From NCBI RefSeq assembly GCF_004028095.1, contig NZ_SBHM01000009.1, positions 112,048 through 176,047 on the forward strand: a DNA stretch of 64,000 nt, written 5' to 3'. A program made the translations under genes and the position numbers. The first letter of the stretch is position 1. Every line of letters starts with the position of its first letter. Under the pieces are notes generated by a model, which saw only the letters and a program-made list of their open reading frames with translations, was not told the origin of the DNA and searched no databases. This DNA comes from Paenarthrobacter ureafaciens. Lineage in GTDB: Bacteria > Actinomycetota > Actinomycetes > Actinomycetales > Micrococcaceae. Positions 1 through 8,666 of the stretch are shown piece by piece.

Positions 1-672
1 CGCGAGCCGGGCCCACGCGTGGAAGGGCCGGAGTCCGAGCTTGGACGAGTCGGCGAGGACGTAGACGTGGTTGCCGCGGCGGGCCATGAGTTCCTTCAAG
101 CGGGTCTGGGCATGGTCGGCTTCGCAAATGCCGTCATCGGCCGTGACGGCGTCCGCGCCGAGGAAGACACGGTCGAAGCTCATTCGTTCCAAGGCCGCTT
201 CAGCGAGTGGGCCCACAAAGCTTTGGCTGACACTCCGGAGGCGGCCACCGATGCAGTCCACTTCTATGCGGTCGGAATCGGCAAGTTCCTGCATGATGTT
301 CAGGCCCGGTGTGGTGACGGACAGCTTCTCGAACTTTTGCAGTTCGTGGGCGAGGGCTCCGACGGTGGACCCGGCGTCGAGGAGGATGCTTTCACCGGGA
401 ACGATCACTGCCGCGGCCCAGCGGGCGATGGCGTGCTTCTGCTCGAATGCTTCGCCTGTTCGCTGCCGCAGCGATGCTTCGGGGTGGGCTCCCAGCGCCA
501 TAGCGCCACCGTAGGTGCGGGCCAGCCGGCCTTGGCTATTCAAGAGAGCCAGGTCGCGGCGGATGGTGGAGGCGGTCACCTCGAACCGGGCGGAGAGTTC
601 CTCCACCGAGGCAAGGCCAGTGGTGACAGCGAGGTGGTAGATTTCCTCGCGCCGCGCGTTTGCGCTCAGCAT
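1..672 (-). CDS. DeoR/GlpR-family transcriptional regulator (partial, 3' end off window)
   Basis: The visible 224 residues hold an N-terminal DeoR-type helix-turn-helix (about residues 5-57, with ASTIRRDL recognition helix) followed by a DeoR C-terminal sugar-phosphate sensor domain (DAGSTVGALA and SDRIEVDCIGG segments). The ATG at 672 is chosen because AAGGAG lies about 9 bases upstream. The gene is the last of a minus-strand series with the DUF1537 kinase and PdxA2, so it probably senses a four-carbon acid-sugar phosphate and represses this operon. The C-terminal end lies beyond position 1. Confidence 0.85.
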   Translation of the reverse strand, partial: MLSANARREEIYHLAVTTGLASVEELSARFEVTASTIRRDLALLNSQGRLARTYGGAMALGAHPEASLRQRTGEAFEQKHAIARWAAAVIVPGESILLDAGSTVGALAHELQKFEKLSVTTPGLNIMQELADSDRIEVDCIGGRLRSVSQSFVGPLAEAALERMSFDRVFLGADAVTADDGICEADHAQTRLKELMARRGNHVYVLADSSKLGLRPFHAWARLA

Positions 673-764
673 TCCCGGTCTCCTTCCCGTGGCCGTGGTT
701 ACCATGCTAGTTCCGGCCCGGCGCAAGTACCCGCCGCACCGCCGCCCGCCCAGCCCTCAAAGAC

Positions 765-1802
765 CTAGCCGGCCGGCGCGGGTCGGGTGGCCATTTCAGC
801 CGCCTGGTGGAGCGCCTCGACCATGGACCGCGGATCGGCGATCGCCTTGCCGGCGATGTCGAACGCGGTGCCGTGGTCCACGGACGTCCGGATCACCGGC
901 AGGCCCACAGTGATGTTCACTCCGGCTTCGATCCCCAGCACCTTCACGGGGCCGTGTCCCTGATCGTGGTACATGGCAACGACGAGGTCGTAGTCGCCGC
1001 GTCCGGCCAGGAAGAACAGTGTGTCCGCGGGCAGCGGACCTACCGCGTTGATTCCGGCTGCCTGTGCTGCTTTGACGCCGGGCTCGATCTTCTCCGCTTC
1101 CTCGCCCTGTCCGAACAGTCCGTTCTCGCCTGCGTGCGGATTGATGGCGCAGACGCCGATCTTCGGGTTGAGGATGCCCGCGCGGACCAGTGCCTCGTGT
1201 CCCCGGCGGATGGTGCGCTCCACCAGGCCAGGGTTGATCTTGCGCACGGCATCCACCAGCCCGATGTGCGTGGTCACGTGGATTACCCGGATCTTGGGAG
1301 TGGAGAGCATCATGGATACTTCTTCGGTCCCCGTGAGGTGCGCCAGCAGTTCAGTGTGCCCGGGGTAGATGTGCCCCGCCGAGTGCAGCGCCTCCTTATT
1401 CAACGGCGCCGTGCAAATGGCCTGCACCTTACCTGCCATCGCAAGCTCGCCGGCCACCCGGATGTACTCATACGCGCCGTGCCCGGCCACGGAGGAGAGC
1501 TGCCCCCACGGCAGGTCTTCGGGCAATAACGCCAGATCGATCACGTTCACCCGGCCCGGCGTGAACACCGCGTCCTCCACGTTTTCGATGCTCTGGATAT
1601 CGGCCTCAATGCCCAAAACGTCCGCGGCCTGGCGAAGGCGCAGCGCGTCGCCGATCACCACTGGACGGCACTCTGCGTTGCTCTGCGGATCCAGCACGGC
1701 GGCCACCACCACCTCCGGGCCGACCCCGGCGCCGTCGCCCATTGTCACGGCTACGTAGGGCAATTTGTTTTGCTCTGCTGTGGTGCTGGCGGTCGTTGTC
1801 AT
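765..1802 (-). CDS. pdxA2: PdxA2-type 4-phospho-D-threonate/erythronate dehydrogenase
   Basis: 345 residues, typical of the PdxA family (4-hydroxythreonine-4-phosphate dehydrogenase fold). Visible family motifs: MGDGAGVGPE near residue 21, HVTTHIGL, INPHAGENGLFG, the metal-binding YHDQGHGPVK and the C-terminal TSVDHGTAFDIAGK. True pyridoxine-pathway PdxA is usually not found with a DUF1537 kinase; PdxA2 paralogues paired with that kinase oxidise 4-phospho-D-threonate or -erythronate with NAD and decarboxylate it to dihydroxyacetone phosphate. Here the start overlaps the kinase stop by 4 bp (ATGA), so translation is coupled. Assignment to PdxA2 rather than PdxA is inferred from context. Confidence 0.85.
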   Translation of the reverse strand: MTTTASTTAEQNKLPYVAVTMGDGAGVGPEVVVAAVLDPQSNAECRPVVIGDALRLRQAADVLGIEADIQSIENVEDAVFTPGRVNVIDLALLPEDLPWGQLSSVAGHGAYEYIRVAGELAMAGKVQAICTAPLNKEALHSAGHIYPGHTELLAHLTGTEEVSMMLSTPKIRVIHVTTHIGLVDAVRKINPGLVERTIRRGHEALVRAGILNPKIGVCAINPHAGENGLFGQGEEAEKIEPGVKAAQAAGINAVGPLPADTLFFLAGRGDYDLVVAMYHDQGHGPVKVLGIEAGVNITVGLPVIRTSVDHGTAFDIAGKAIADPRSMVEALHQAAEMATRPAPAG

Positions 1803-3133
1803 TTCTGCTCCAGTTGGTTCGAAAGTCGTGCGGGGGAAGTGGTAGGCACTGGCATGGATTGGCCGCGGCGCTCCCGTATTTCGTTGTATAGCTGCAAGAG
1901 GGCAAGCTCGTCGCCGAAGCTGCCGGGTTTGGTGCCCACGAGCGTTCCGTCATCGGCGCGGGTGAGTACCGCCCCGTGTTGCACGGCCGCGATCGGCACC
2001 AATTGTTGAAGTCCGACGGCGTCCAGGACTTCCCGGGCCGTCTCACCGCCGGTGAGGATCAGGTCGGCCGTTGTTCCCCGTGCTGCTTGTGCCGCAAATG
2101 CGGACAGGGACCTGACGATGCCGGCGGCCGAGGCCGGGTCCACGATTCCTCCAGCCATGGTGACGGCTACATCTGTGCCTGCCGCAAGGGATCGCTGCAG
2201 GTCGTCAAGCTGTTTTTGATAGGCGCCGTTCATACCGGCCTGCTGCGGGTGCAGCCTCACCACGGCGAAAGTGTCCAGCCGCTCCAGTTGGGCCTGTGCT
2301 GTTGCCGAAGCAGAGCCGACGACGGCGAGCACCGGCCTGGTGCCGTGCTGCACTTCCGTGGTGGTTCCGTCTGCGTGCGATGATTGCGCGTTTTGCGCAG
2401 GTTGAGCGGCGGTATGTTGCGCAGCGAGGCGCTGCGCAAGGACGTCGGCGGTTCCGCCAGTACCCACGAGGACGATACGGCGGTTGGAGGCCTGGAAGCC
2501 AAGATGCAGCAGCGCGTCCGCCACGTCCTGCAGGTCTTGGACCGTCTCGCCGTCCACCACGATGATGGAGGGATGAACGGATTCCAGCGCGGCCGACATT
2601 TTCTGCGGCAGTAATCCTGAGCGGACCGCGGCCAGATCCAGGGCCCGCAGTGGCGTGGAATCTTCGGAACGGAGCAATGACGGAATATCAGCGGGTGGTT
2701 CAAGAACCTCGGCCTGCCACAGGTTGGTATCCGCCAAAGCAGTGCCAGCCACCAAAGGCTTTCCATTCAAAACGGAGCGGTGCAGCTGGGGGAGAGCGCC
2801 GGCAACCACGGCGTGGAAGCCTAAGACAGTCAGTGCCGCCACCTCGGCGCCGATGTTCCCGCGCCATAGAGAGTCGATCTTCTTGAAAGCAACCTTAGCC
2901 CCCAGCGCCGCAGGACAAGCGAAGGCGTCCCGTACCAGTGCTTCCGCCGTGGCACCGGGGAGCCCTCGTGAGTGCGAGTCGACGACCACAACGTCGGTGC
3001 GGGCCATCGCGAAGGGGGAACCGCCGTCGTGCGTTCCCAGCACGACCTGCGTGGAAAAGCCGTGCTGGACAAAGCAATAGCCAACCTCGGCGGCGCCGGA
3101 GAAATCGTCGGCTTGCACAAATACGGAAGCCAC
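1799..3133 (-). CDS. DUF1537 four-carbon acid-sugar kinase (D-threonate/D-erythronate kinase type)
   Basis: 444 residues starting with a GTG at 3133, preceded by AAGGAG; upstream in-frame sequence to 3385 is not protein-like. The N-terminal segment VQADDFSGAAEVG (about residues 5-17) is the substrate-binding DDxSGAAE motif of DUF1537 kinases, and the C-terminal MAGGIVDPAS and LTGGETAREVLDAVG motifs match the nucleotide-binding domain. The family phosphorylates 3-oxo-tetronate, D-threonate or D-erythronate at O4. Its operon partners pdxA2 (4-bp overlap) and deoR support the threonate/erythronate assignment; which epimer is used cannot be told from sequence alone. Confidence 0.85.
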   Translation of the reverse strand: MASVFVQADDFSGAAEVGYCFVQHGFSTQVVLGTHDGGSPFAMARTDVVVVDSHSRGLPGATAEALVRDAFACPAALGAKVAFKKIDSLWRGNIGAEVAALTVLGFHAVVAGALPQLHRSVLNGKPLVAGTALADTNLWQAEVLEPPADIPSLLRSEDSTPLRALDLAAVRSGLLPQKMSAALESVHPSIIVVDGETVQDLQDVADALLHLGFQASNRRIVLVGTGGTADVLAQRLAAQHTAAQPAQNAQSSHADGTTTEVQHGTRPVLAVVGSASATAQAQLERLDTFAVVRLHPQQAGMNGAYQKQLDDLQRSLAAGTDVAVTMAGGIVDPASAAGIVRSLSAFAAQAARGTTADLILTGGETAREVLDAVGLQQLVPIAAVQHGAVLTRADDGTLVGTKPGSFGDELALLQLYNEIRERRGQSMPVPTTSPARLSNQLEQK

Positions 3134-3415
3134 GTTGCTCCTTTCGTCTGTGGCGGCAGGTACCCGCCGTTCAGCGGGAGGCTTTCGAGCATTCTGGCAT
3201 GGATGCGCGAACCACGCTAGTTGGTTGCGTAAAATGCGCATAGACGGCAAAGTGATCGACACAACATTCGGCGCACCCATCCGGCCGCCAGCCGGCGCGC
3301 ATCCCGGAAAAGCCGTCAACGGCTGCCGGCTCCGTCTCCTCCTGAGGCGCCTGGGGCCACGGTGACGTGGGAATCTACCGTCCACACTGACACGCGTGGC
3401 CCCCGGCAGGCATCG
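3134..3415. promoter_or_regulatory. Intergenic promoter region of the DUF1537-pdxA2-deoR operon
   Basis: 282 bases without a credible gene. It separates the ABC permease stop from the kinase start and probably holds the promoter of the kinase operon. A small hairpin AGCCGT-CA-ACGGCT lies near 3315-3328. ATGCGC near 3201 and GCGCAT near 3240 form widely spaced inverted half-sites that could serve the downstream DeoR regulator; this is only suggestive. Confidence 0.4.
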
Positions 3416-4297
3416 TTAACCTTTGAGGCCGGATTGGGCGAGGCCTTCGACAAATTGGCGCTGGGCGAAGACGAAGACGATGAGAACCGGGACGGCGGTC
3501 ATTGTCGCCGCTGCCATTTGCACGTTCCACATGGGTCCGCTGTACGCGTCGGTGAATCTTGTCAGTGCTTGGGGGAGCGTGAAGAGTTCCGGCGATGAGA
3601 GGTAAACGGTGGGCTCGAGATAGAGGTTCCAGACGTGGAGGAACGTGAAGATTGCGACGGCGGCAAGGGCAGATTTGGCGAGGGGCATTGCGATTTTCCA
3701 CCAGATGGCTGTCCGTCCAAGTCCGTCGAGCCTGGCGGCTTCTTCCAGTTCTACGGGCAGGGCAATGAAGAACTGGCGCATGATGAAAGTTGCCAGCACG
3801 CTTGGGGCTCCGATCGCGGTGACGAGGATCAGGGGCCAGTGCGTATTGATAAGCCCCAGTGAGTTGAACATCTGGAACAGCGGAATGATGGTCACTTCGG
3901 TGGGGACGAGCATTCCAGTGAGGACGATGAGGAAGAGTACGTTTTGGCCCCGGAACCGGATTCTTGCGAAGGCGTAGCCCGCCAGCGACGAGGTGATCAT
4001 CGTGGTTATCGTTACGATGGCGGCGATGTAGAGACTATTGAAGTATTGGCGCGCGAACGGCTGGAACGTAAAGGCCTGGATGTAGGCCTCGATGGTGGGT
4101 GTGTTCGGCCATATGGTGGGTGGGAAAGCCAGCAGTTCGTTGACTGTTTTGAATGACGAAATCATCATCCACCAGGTCGGCATAACGAATGGCAGGGCCA
4201 TGATGGCAAGCCCGGCATATAGGGCGATGCGACTCCACCGCAGTTTCTTGCCGGCTTGCCGGAAGAGGAGACGCGGTACCGTCGGTTTAGTTCTCAT
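3416..4297 (-). CDS. Carbohydrate ABC transporter permease (MalG-like)
   Basis: 293 residues from the ATG at 4297, which overlaps the preceding permease stop by 11 bp. Six hydrophobic segments and the EAA-loop sequence ELEEAARLDGLGRTAIWWKIAMPL (near two thirds of the protein) identify a MalG/CUT1 family inner-membrane permease. It pairs with the MalF-like permease and lipoprotein upstream to import a sugar or sugar derivative. No ATPase gene is present; CUT1 systems in actinobacteria commonly share an MsiK-type ATPase encoded elsewhere. An alternative ATG 18 codons upstream lies inside the neighbour and has no good ribosome binding site. Confidence 0.88.
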   Translation of the reverse strand: MRTKPTVPRLLFRQAGKKLRWSRIALYAGLAIMALPFVMPTWWMMISSFKTVNELLAFPPTIWPNTPTIEAYIQAFTFQPFARQYFNSLYIAAIVTITTMITSSLAGYAFARIRFRGQNVLFLIVLTGMLVPTEVTIIPLFQMFNSLGLINTHWPLILVTAIGAPSVLATFIMRQFFIALPVELEEAARLDGLGRTAIWWKIAMPLAKSALAAVAIFTFLHVWNLYLEPTVYLSSPELFTLPQALTRFTDAYSGPMWNVQMAAATMTAVPVLIVFVFAQRQFVEGLAQSGLKG

Positions 4298-5243
4298 GGA
4301 AGACCCATTTCTTGCGCATTTGCCACTGGACGACGGTGAGGACAAGGACAATCACGAAGAGGAGGAGTGAAAGTGTTGAACCATATCCAAAATGGTGGAA
4401 TTCGAATGCCTGCTGGAACACGTAGTAGACCAAGACTGTTGTGGACAATCCTGGCCCGCCCTGAGTGAGCACGGCGATCTGGGCGAAAGCCTGCAGGGAG
4501 CCCACGATCGTGATGATGATTGTGAGCAGGAGAGTGGGCGAAATCAGGGGAAGCGTGATGCGGCGTAACAGGACCCATCGTGTCGCGCCGTCGACCTTCG
4601 CGGCCTCATATAGCTCGGAGGGAACCCCTTGGAGAGCGGCAAGGAACAGCACCATGTTGAGGCCGACGTTCTTGAAGACGTAGGTGGTGACGACGGCGGC
4701 CATTGCGGTTGGGCCGGTGCGCAGCCAGTTCGGTCCCGTGATCCCGAAAGTCTGGAGAATACCGTTGATCCCGCCGTTGTCTTGGAGCATGAAGCCCCAA
4801 ACGAGGGTCCACGCCACCACTGAGACGACCACGGGGGAGAAGAAGATAGTACGGAAAACCGTAATTCCCTTGCCCTGACGGTTGAGCAGGACGGCCAGCA
4901 GAAGGGCCAGAGGGATGTTTATGCCAACGAGGCAGATCGAGAACACCGTGGTGGCCGCAAGGACGGAGGGAAGCTGTGGGTCTGCGAGGAGCTTTTCATA
5001 GTTCGCGCCTCCCACGGATTTGAAGGTTCCGGCCAGGACGTTCCACTCGTTGAAGCTGTAGTAGAAGACCAAAGCCAGGGGAAACAGCACGAAGCCAACG
5101 ATGCCCAGCAGCTGCGGCGTGATGAAGGCGTAACCGGTCAGTGCATCCCGCCGCCTGGAGGTCAGGAAGGGAGCCCGCTTGGGGCCCCTCTCCCCGGCGC
5201 GGGTGGTTTCCCGCGCCGGGGAGACTTTATCGATAAGGGACAT
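4287..5243 (-). CDS. Carbohydrate ABC transporter permease (MalF-like)
   Basis: 318 residues with a charged cytoplasmic N-terminus of about 35 residues, six membrane segments and the EAA loop LYEAAKVDGATRWVLLRRITLPL, typical of the CUT1 MalF-like subunit. It starts 10 bases after the stop of the solute-binding lipoprotein. A strong 14-bp inverted repeat covers codons near the start (5190-5223), which may lower permease output relative to the binding protein. Substrate unknown; the oxidoreductase in the operon suggests a sugar, sugar acid or polyol. Confidence 0.88.
   Translation of the reverse strand: MSLIDKVSPARETTRAGERGPKRAPFLTSRRRDALTGYAFITPQLLGIVGFVLFPLALVFYYSFNEWNVLAGTFKSVGGANYEKLLADPQLPSVLAATTVFSICLVGINIPLALLLAVLLNRQGKGITVFRTIFFSPVVVSVVAWTLVWGFMLQDNGGINGILQTFGITGPNWLRTGPTAMAAVVTTYVFKNVGLNMVLFLAALQGVPSELYEAAKVDGATRWVLLRRITLPLISPTLLLTIIITIVGSLQAFAQIAVLTQGGPGLSTTVLVYYVFQQAFEFHHFGYGSTLSLLLFVIVLVLTVVQWQMRKKWVFHEN
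5190..5223 (-). promoter_or_regulatory. Perfect 14-bp inverted repeat inside the 5' coding end of the MalF-like gene
   Basis: Arms CTCCCCGGCGCGGG and CCCGCGCCGGGGAG flank a 6-base loop (TGGTTT). The mRNA hairpin would lie about 20 bases after the permease start codon, right after the binding-protein gene. Such hairpins protect the upstream message or attenuate downstream translation; this role is inferred. Confidence 0.55.
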
Positions 5244-5253
5244 GGCTTTGGTC

Positions 5254-6552
5254 CTAGACAGCCAGAATCGGATCGATGGCCGTGCAAACGCTCTTCAGCA
5301 CGCCGGGGACGTCGGCATTTTCCTGCCACATGGGATCAAGGGCCACCTTGATCTTGCTCGCGAGATCTGCCGAACTCGTGTGCTGGGGTTTGGGCGGCAC
5401 GTTTTCCAGAGACTTGATCACTGTGTTCTGGATCTGGTCCTTGCTCAGCAGTGGGTTGGTGGCTGTCAGCGTCTCAGCATTCAGCAGCGAGGTCCGCGGC
5501 GGCGGGAAGTACTGGGCCAGCTGCCTCGAATTGTCCGGGTTGGTGAAGTAAGCCAGGAACTGCTTCGCTGCCTCGGGATTCTTGCTGTTCTGCAGCGCAG
5601 CCATTGCAGCCTGGCCGATCACGGAATAGTCGCCCTTCGGTCCGGACGGCAAAGGCAGCACGTTCCAGCCAAATTGAGCGTTCTTCAACAGCGAAGCCCG
5701 GGAAATTTGTGACACGGTTAAGGCCGATCCCCCGGCGAAGAAGTCGGGGCTGGTCCCCGGCCCGGGAAACGCCTTGCTCCCGAAGATCCCTTCGTGCAGG
5801 TACTCAAAGGCGCCGGTCATTTCGGGGGAAGCAAACGTGCATTTCTTGCCGTCCTCACTCCATGGAGAAGCACCCCAGCCCTTCCACAGCGATAGAAGCA
5901 GCAATGGTTGAGCGTAATTGAAATCGCGGATGATGATGCCGTCTTTGCCGGTCTTTTCATGGACTTGGGCACCGACCTTGGACAGGTCGTTCCAGTTCCA
6001 TTTGCCCTGGGCTTTGAGTTCTGCGGAGCTGGGCAGGCCTGCGTTCTTGAGGATGTCGTCGTTGGCAAACATGACGAAGGGTGAGGTGGAGAACGGGTAT
6101 GCGTAGAGCTCGCCATCCCGGGTCCAGAGTTTCGCGAAGTCAGTTTTGAGGTCGTCGTAGTTGTAGCCGGGAGTGGCCTTGAAAGTGTCAGTGAGCGGAG
6201 CCAGTGCCCCCGACTCCACGAAGTCCGGTGCGTCGCTTTCCGGAACCCAGGCCAAGTCCGGACCGTTTCCTCCAGCGATCTGGGTGGTCAACGTCTTTGT
6301 GTAGTCCGCCGAGGGGAGGGAATCGAAAGTGATGTCCTTGATTTCCGGGTGGGTCGTTTTGTATTCGTCTGCGATGGACTTGAACAGAGCGAGCTGGTTC
6401 GCGTCAGCCGTCCAAGTGGTCAAGCGCAGCGACACACTGCCGGGAGCTGCGGACGTTGGGGCTGCTGCGGGGCCGGGACCGCCGCAGGCGGAGAGCGCAA
6501 GCGACACCGCTGCCAGCAGTGTTACTCCTGTCAGCGTCTTTGCTGGTTTCAT
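5254..6552 (-). CDS. ABC transporter extracellular solute-binding lipoprotein (family 1)
   Basis: 432 residues. An N-terminal lipoprotein signal ends in the lipobox ALSAC with Cys23 as predicted acylation site. The mature protein has the periplasmic-binding (SBP_bac_1) pattern: LTTWTADANQ at the start, GPDLAWVPESDAPDFVESGALAPLTD around residues 95-120 and repeated aromatic-rich ligand-site segments. It captures a carbohydrate outside the membrane and delivers it to the two permeases encoded immediately downstream. It lies 16 bases after the oxidoreductase stop, so it is in the same operon. Confidence 0.9.
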   Translation of the reverse strand: MKPAKTLTGVTLLAAVSLALSACGGPGPAAAPTSAAPGSVSLRLTTWTADANQLALFKSIADEYKTTHPEIKDITFDSLPSADYTKTLTTQIAGGNGPDLAWVPESDAPDFVESGALAPLTDTFKATPGYNYDDLKTDFAKLWTRDGELYAYPFSTSPFVMFANDDILKNAGLPSSAELKAQGKWNWNDLSKVGAQVHEKTGKDGIIIRDFNYAQPLLLLSLWKGWGASPWSEDGKKCTFASPEMTGAFEYLHEGIFGSKAFPGPGTSPDFFAGGSALTVSQISRASLLKNAQFGWNVLPLPSGPKGDYSVIGQAAMAALQNSKNPEAAKQFLAYFTNPDNSRQLAQYFPPPRTSLLNAETLTATNPLLSKDQIQNTVIKSLENVPPKPQHTSSADLASKIKVALDPMWQENADVPGVLKSVCTAIDPILAV

Positions 6553-6568
6553 GATCGTGCTCCTCGTT

Positions 6569-8188
6569 TCAGTAGCCGGTGACGTCGGGCCAGTGCAGCT
6601 CGACGCCTTCCCGGGTTAGCAGGTTCTGGAATTCCTCCAGGAGGTGGGGTGTGTTGCGGACGGTGCGGGGGTCAGTGGAATTTGCGAGGCAGAAGGATGC
6701 CAGCCAACCGGCAACTTCACCGATGTTCCATTCGACGGGGTGAAGTCGGAAAGCGCCGTTGGTGATGTGGGTCGTGCCAATGTTCTTACCGGCTGGAAGG
6801 AGGTTCTCCAGACGGACGGGAATGAATGATCCGAGGGGAATTTCAAAGGGCGCCGAGGCGACGTCTACGTAGTTGTCCCCACCGGTGGAGGGATGCAAAT
6901 CGATCCGGTACATCCCCACGCCCACACTGTCAGGGAAAGTGGTGGGCGCGCCGTGCCCCCGGACAGCCAGGGAGAGATCGCCTTCCACCACGGTGTACTC
7001 GGCCTTGATGCGCCGGGATTCGCGGATATAGGGCGCTTGGGCCAGCCCGTCCCGGGTTCCGGTGATGTCGCCCCGCAGACGCAGTCCTGGCCAGCCCTTC
7101 CCCCCATCGGGACGGGGTGCTTCGGTTTGGAGCCAGTAGAACATCGAATACGAGAGCTGACGTGCGGCTTCGAGGTGCTTTTCCGCACCGGGATTATCGA
7201 TGATCGAACCATCGAGGTAATCGATCATGGGCCAGTTGACCAACACAAGGTCACTGTCGAAGTGCCCTTCCCGGAACAGCTTCCTGGCAAGGATGCGCCG
7301 GAAAGTCCATAGCTCACGATCGCCCGGGGGTCTCCCGCTGTTTCCCGGTCCGTGGCAGCCGATTGTTTCCAAGGGCTCGTCGTCGATGTCCGGTGTGAAA
7401 GTCCTCGTGAGCGTTTCAAGGGTCTGGGGTCGTGGTCCGGTGAGGGACAGCATTGGTGCGCCCCAGAACTCCGGCTGGTATTTGCGCCAGTACTCGTAAT
7501 CGCGGGGCTTGTCGATGACGTGGTTTCCCTCGACGTGATCGATGACGAAACACCAGGACAGTGCCTGGACATTGTCAGGATCCGGCGTTTCCGGGGCGCT
7601 AGGCTCTCCCGTCTGGTGCCGGGACTCGGCGCCAACGACGTATTCAGCGCCGACGAACGGAAGCAGGTCCCCGGTTTCCGTTGCGTCCAGCACATAGTGC
7701 GCGCTGATCACGGTTTCCTCGGATGTGCCCTCGCTGCGGACAGTGACCCGCTTGATCCGGTTCCCGTCCATCTCGGCACCTACCGGCACCGCCGGCTGAA
7801 TCACCGTCAGCCGGCCCGTCCCCGTAAAGGGTGAGAGCATTGCATCAATCACGGCGACAGCGACGCGCGGTTCTGCACACACGGCGCTTACAGTTCCGGC
7901 GCCCGGGTTCAGGTCTTCTCTTCCCCGGGCCTCTTCAGTCAGCGGATACCAGTTCCGGTAATAATCGCGAATCCCATTGCGGAGTTTTCGGTAGGAGGCG
8001 GTTACACCAAACTGCTCGACCCAGCGGTGCTCGTCCATCGGCACCGCCTGACTGGTGAGCTGACCACCCAGCCACGGGTACTGCTCCGTGAGGACGACGT
8101 GCCGGCCAGCCTTGAGGGCCGCAAGGGCGGCTGCGACACCGCCCAGACCGCCGCCGACAATCAGGACATCGGTTTGAACATCAGTCAT
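6569..8188 (-). CDS. FAD-dependent oxidoreductase (FAD_oxidored family, PF12831 type)
   Basis: 539 residues beginning DVLIVGGGLGGVAAALAAL, an N-terminal Rossmann FAD-binding motif, followed by YPWLGGQLTSQAVP, which is characteristic of the PF12831 group (usually 450-600 residues, soluble). Further family hallmarks are VLDATETGDLLPFVGAEYVVG near residue 190 and the C-terminal GTTHITNGAFRLHPVEWNIGE. I chose the ATG at 8188 over that at 8194 because it has better spacing to GAAAG. It is the first gene of the ABC-importer operon and likely oxidises the imported compound; the substrate is not known for most members. Confidence 0.8.
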   Translation of the reverse strand: MTDVQTDVLIVGGGLGGVAAALAALKAGRHVVLTEQYPWLGGQLTSQAVPMDEHRWVEQFGVTASYRKLRNGIRDYYRNWYPLTEEARGREDLNPGAGTVSAVCAEPRVAVAVIDAMLSPFTGTGRLTVIQPAVPVGAEMDGNRIKRVTVRSEGTSEETVISAHYVLDATETGDLLPFVGAEYVVGAESRHQTGEPSAPETPDPDNVQALSWCFVIDHVEGNHVIDKPRDYEYWRKYQPEFWGAPMLSLTGPRPQTLETLTRTFTPDIDDEPLETIGCHGPGNSGRPPGDRELWTFRRILARKLFREGHFDSDLVLVNWPMIDYLDGSIIDNPGAEKHLEAARQLSYSMFYWLQTEAPRPDGGKGWPGLRLRGDITGTRDGLAQAPYIRESRRIKAEYTVVEGDLSLAVRGHGAPTTFPDSVGVGMYRIDLHPSTGGDNYVDVASAPFEIPLGSFIPVRLENLLPAGKNIGTTHITNGAFRLHPVEWNIGEVAGWLASFCLANSTDPRTVRNTPHLLEEFQNLLTREGVELHWPDVTGY

Positions 8189-8666
8189 TAACATTCTTTC
8201 AATCGGCGAGCCGAACGGTTCGGCTCGTAATGGTTCGTGCGCTGCGCGGATGGGCGGAGGCGCAGATTAGCGACTGGCATCCGGGCAGGGGTGATCGGCA
8301 GGGCTGGCCTTGCTCCGATTCCCGGGGTAAAGGCATGCTTCCCTGCAGCATCATTGAATGAACTCTGACGGGCTGACGGCGCGAGAATTTCTTTCGTCCA
8401 ACCCTGGCGATGCTTCCTGGAGAAGCAACCGGTCGCTTACCGCCGCCCAGCAACAACATGGAGTGATCCTGAGACCGTCCAGTCGTTTGGACGTGGATTG
8501 GCCTCCGAAGGTCAAGGAACATTCCAAGACGATCTCCGGCGTCGTGGCCTTAAGAGGCGTTTCTAACCTGAATCGTAGGGCCGGCAATCCTCTCTAAGGG
8601 ATTTACCTGCCATCACAACTGTGACTTTCACCCCTCTAGCCAATCATTGATGCCGCATGACATACC
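8189..8666. promoter_or_regulatory. Divergent intergenic region between oxidoreductase operon and AraC regulator
   Basis: About 480 bases separate the two divergent starts. Short open frames here (8358-8597 plus, 8199-8522 minus) lack ribosome binding sites and recognisable protein features. The region presumably holds both promoters and AraC half-sites, but I could not pick out a convincing repeat pair. Confidence 0.4.

Noticed and set aside
765..1802. PdxA of vitamin B6 biosynthesis
   Set aside because: Paired with a DUF1537 kinase by a 4-bp overlap; actinobacteria generally make B6 by the PdxS/PdxT route, so the catabolic PdxA2 role fits better.
8199..8597. Short frames in the AraC-oxidoreductase spacer
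   Set aside because: No ribosome binding sites, no start context and no protein-like pattern; the region is better explained as promoter DNA.
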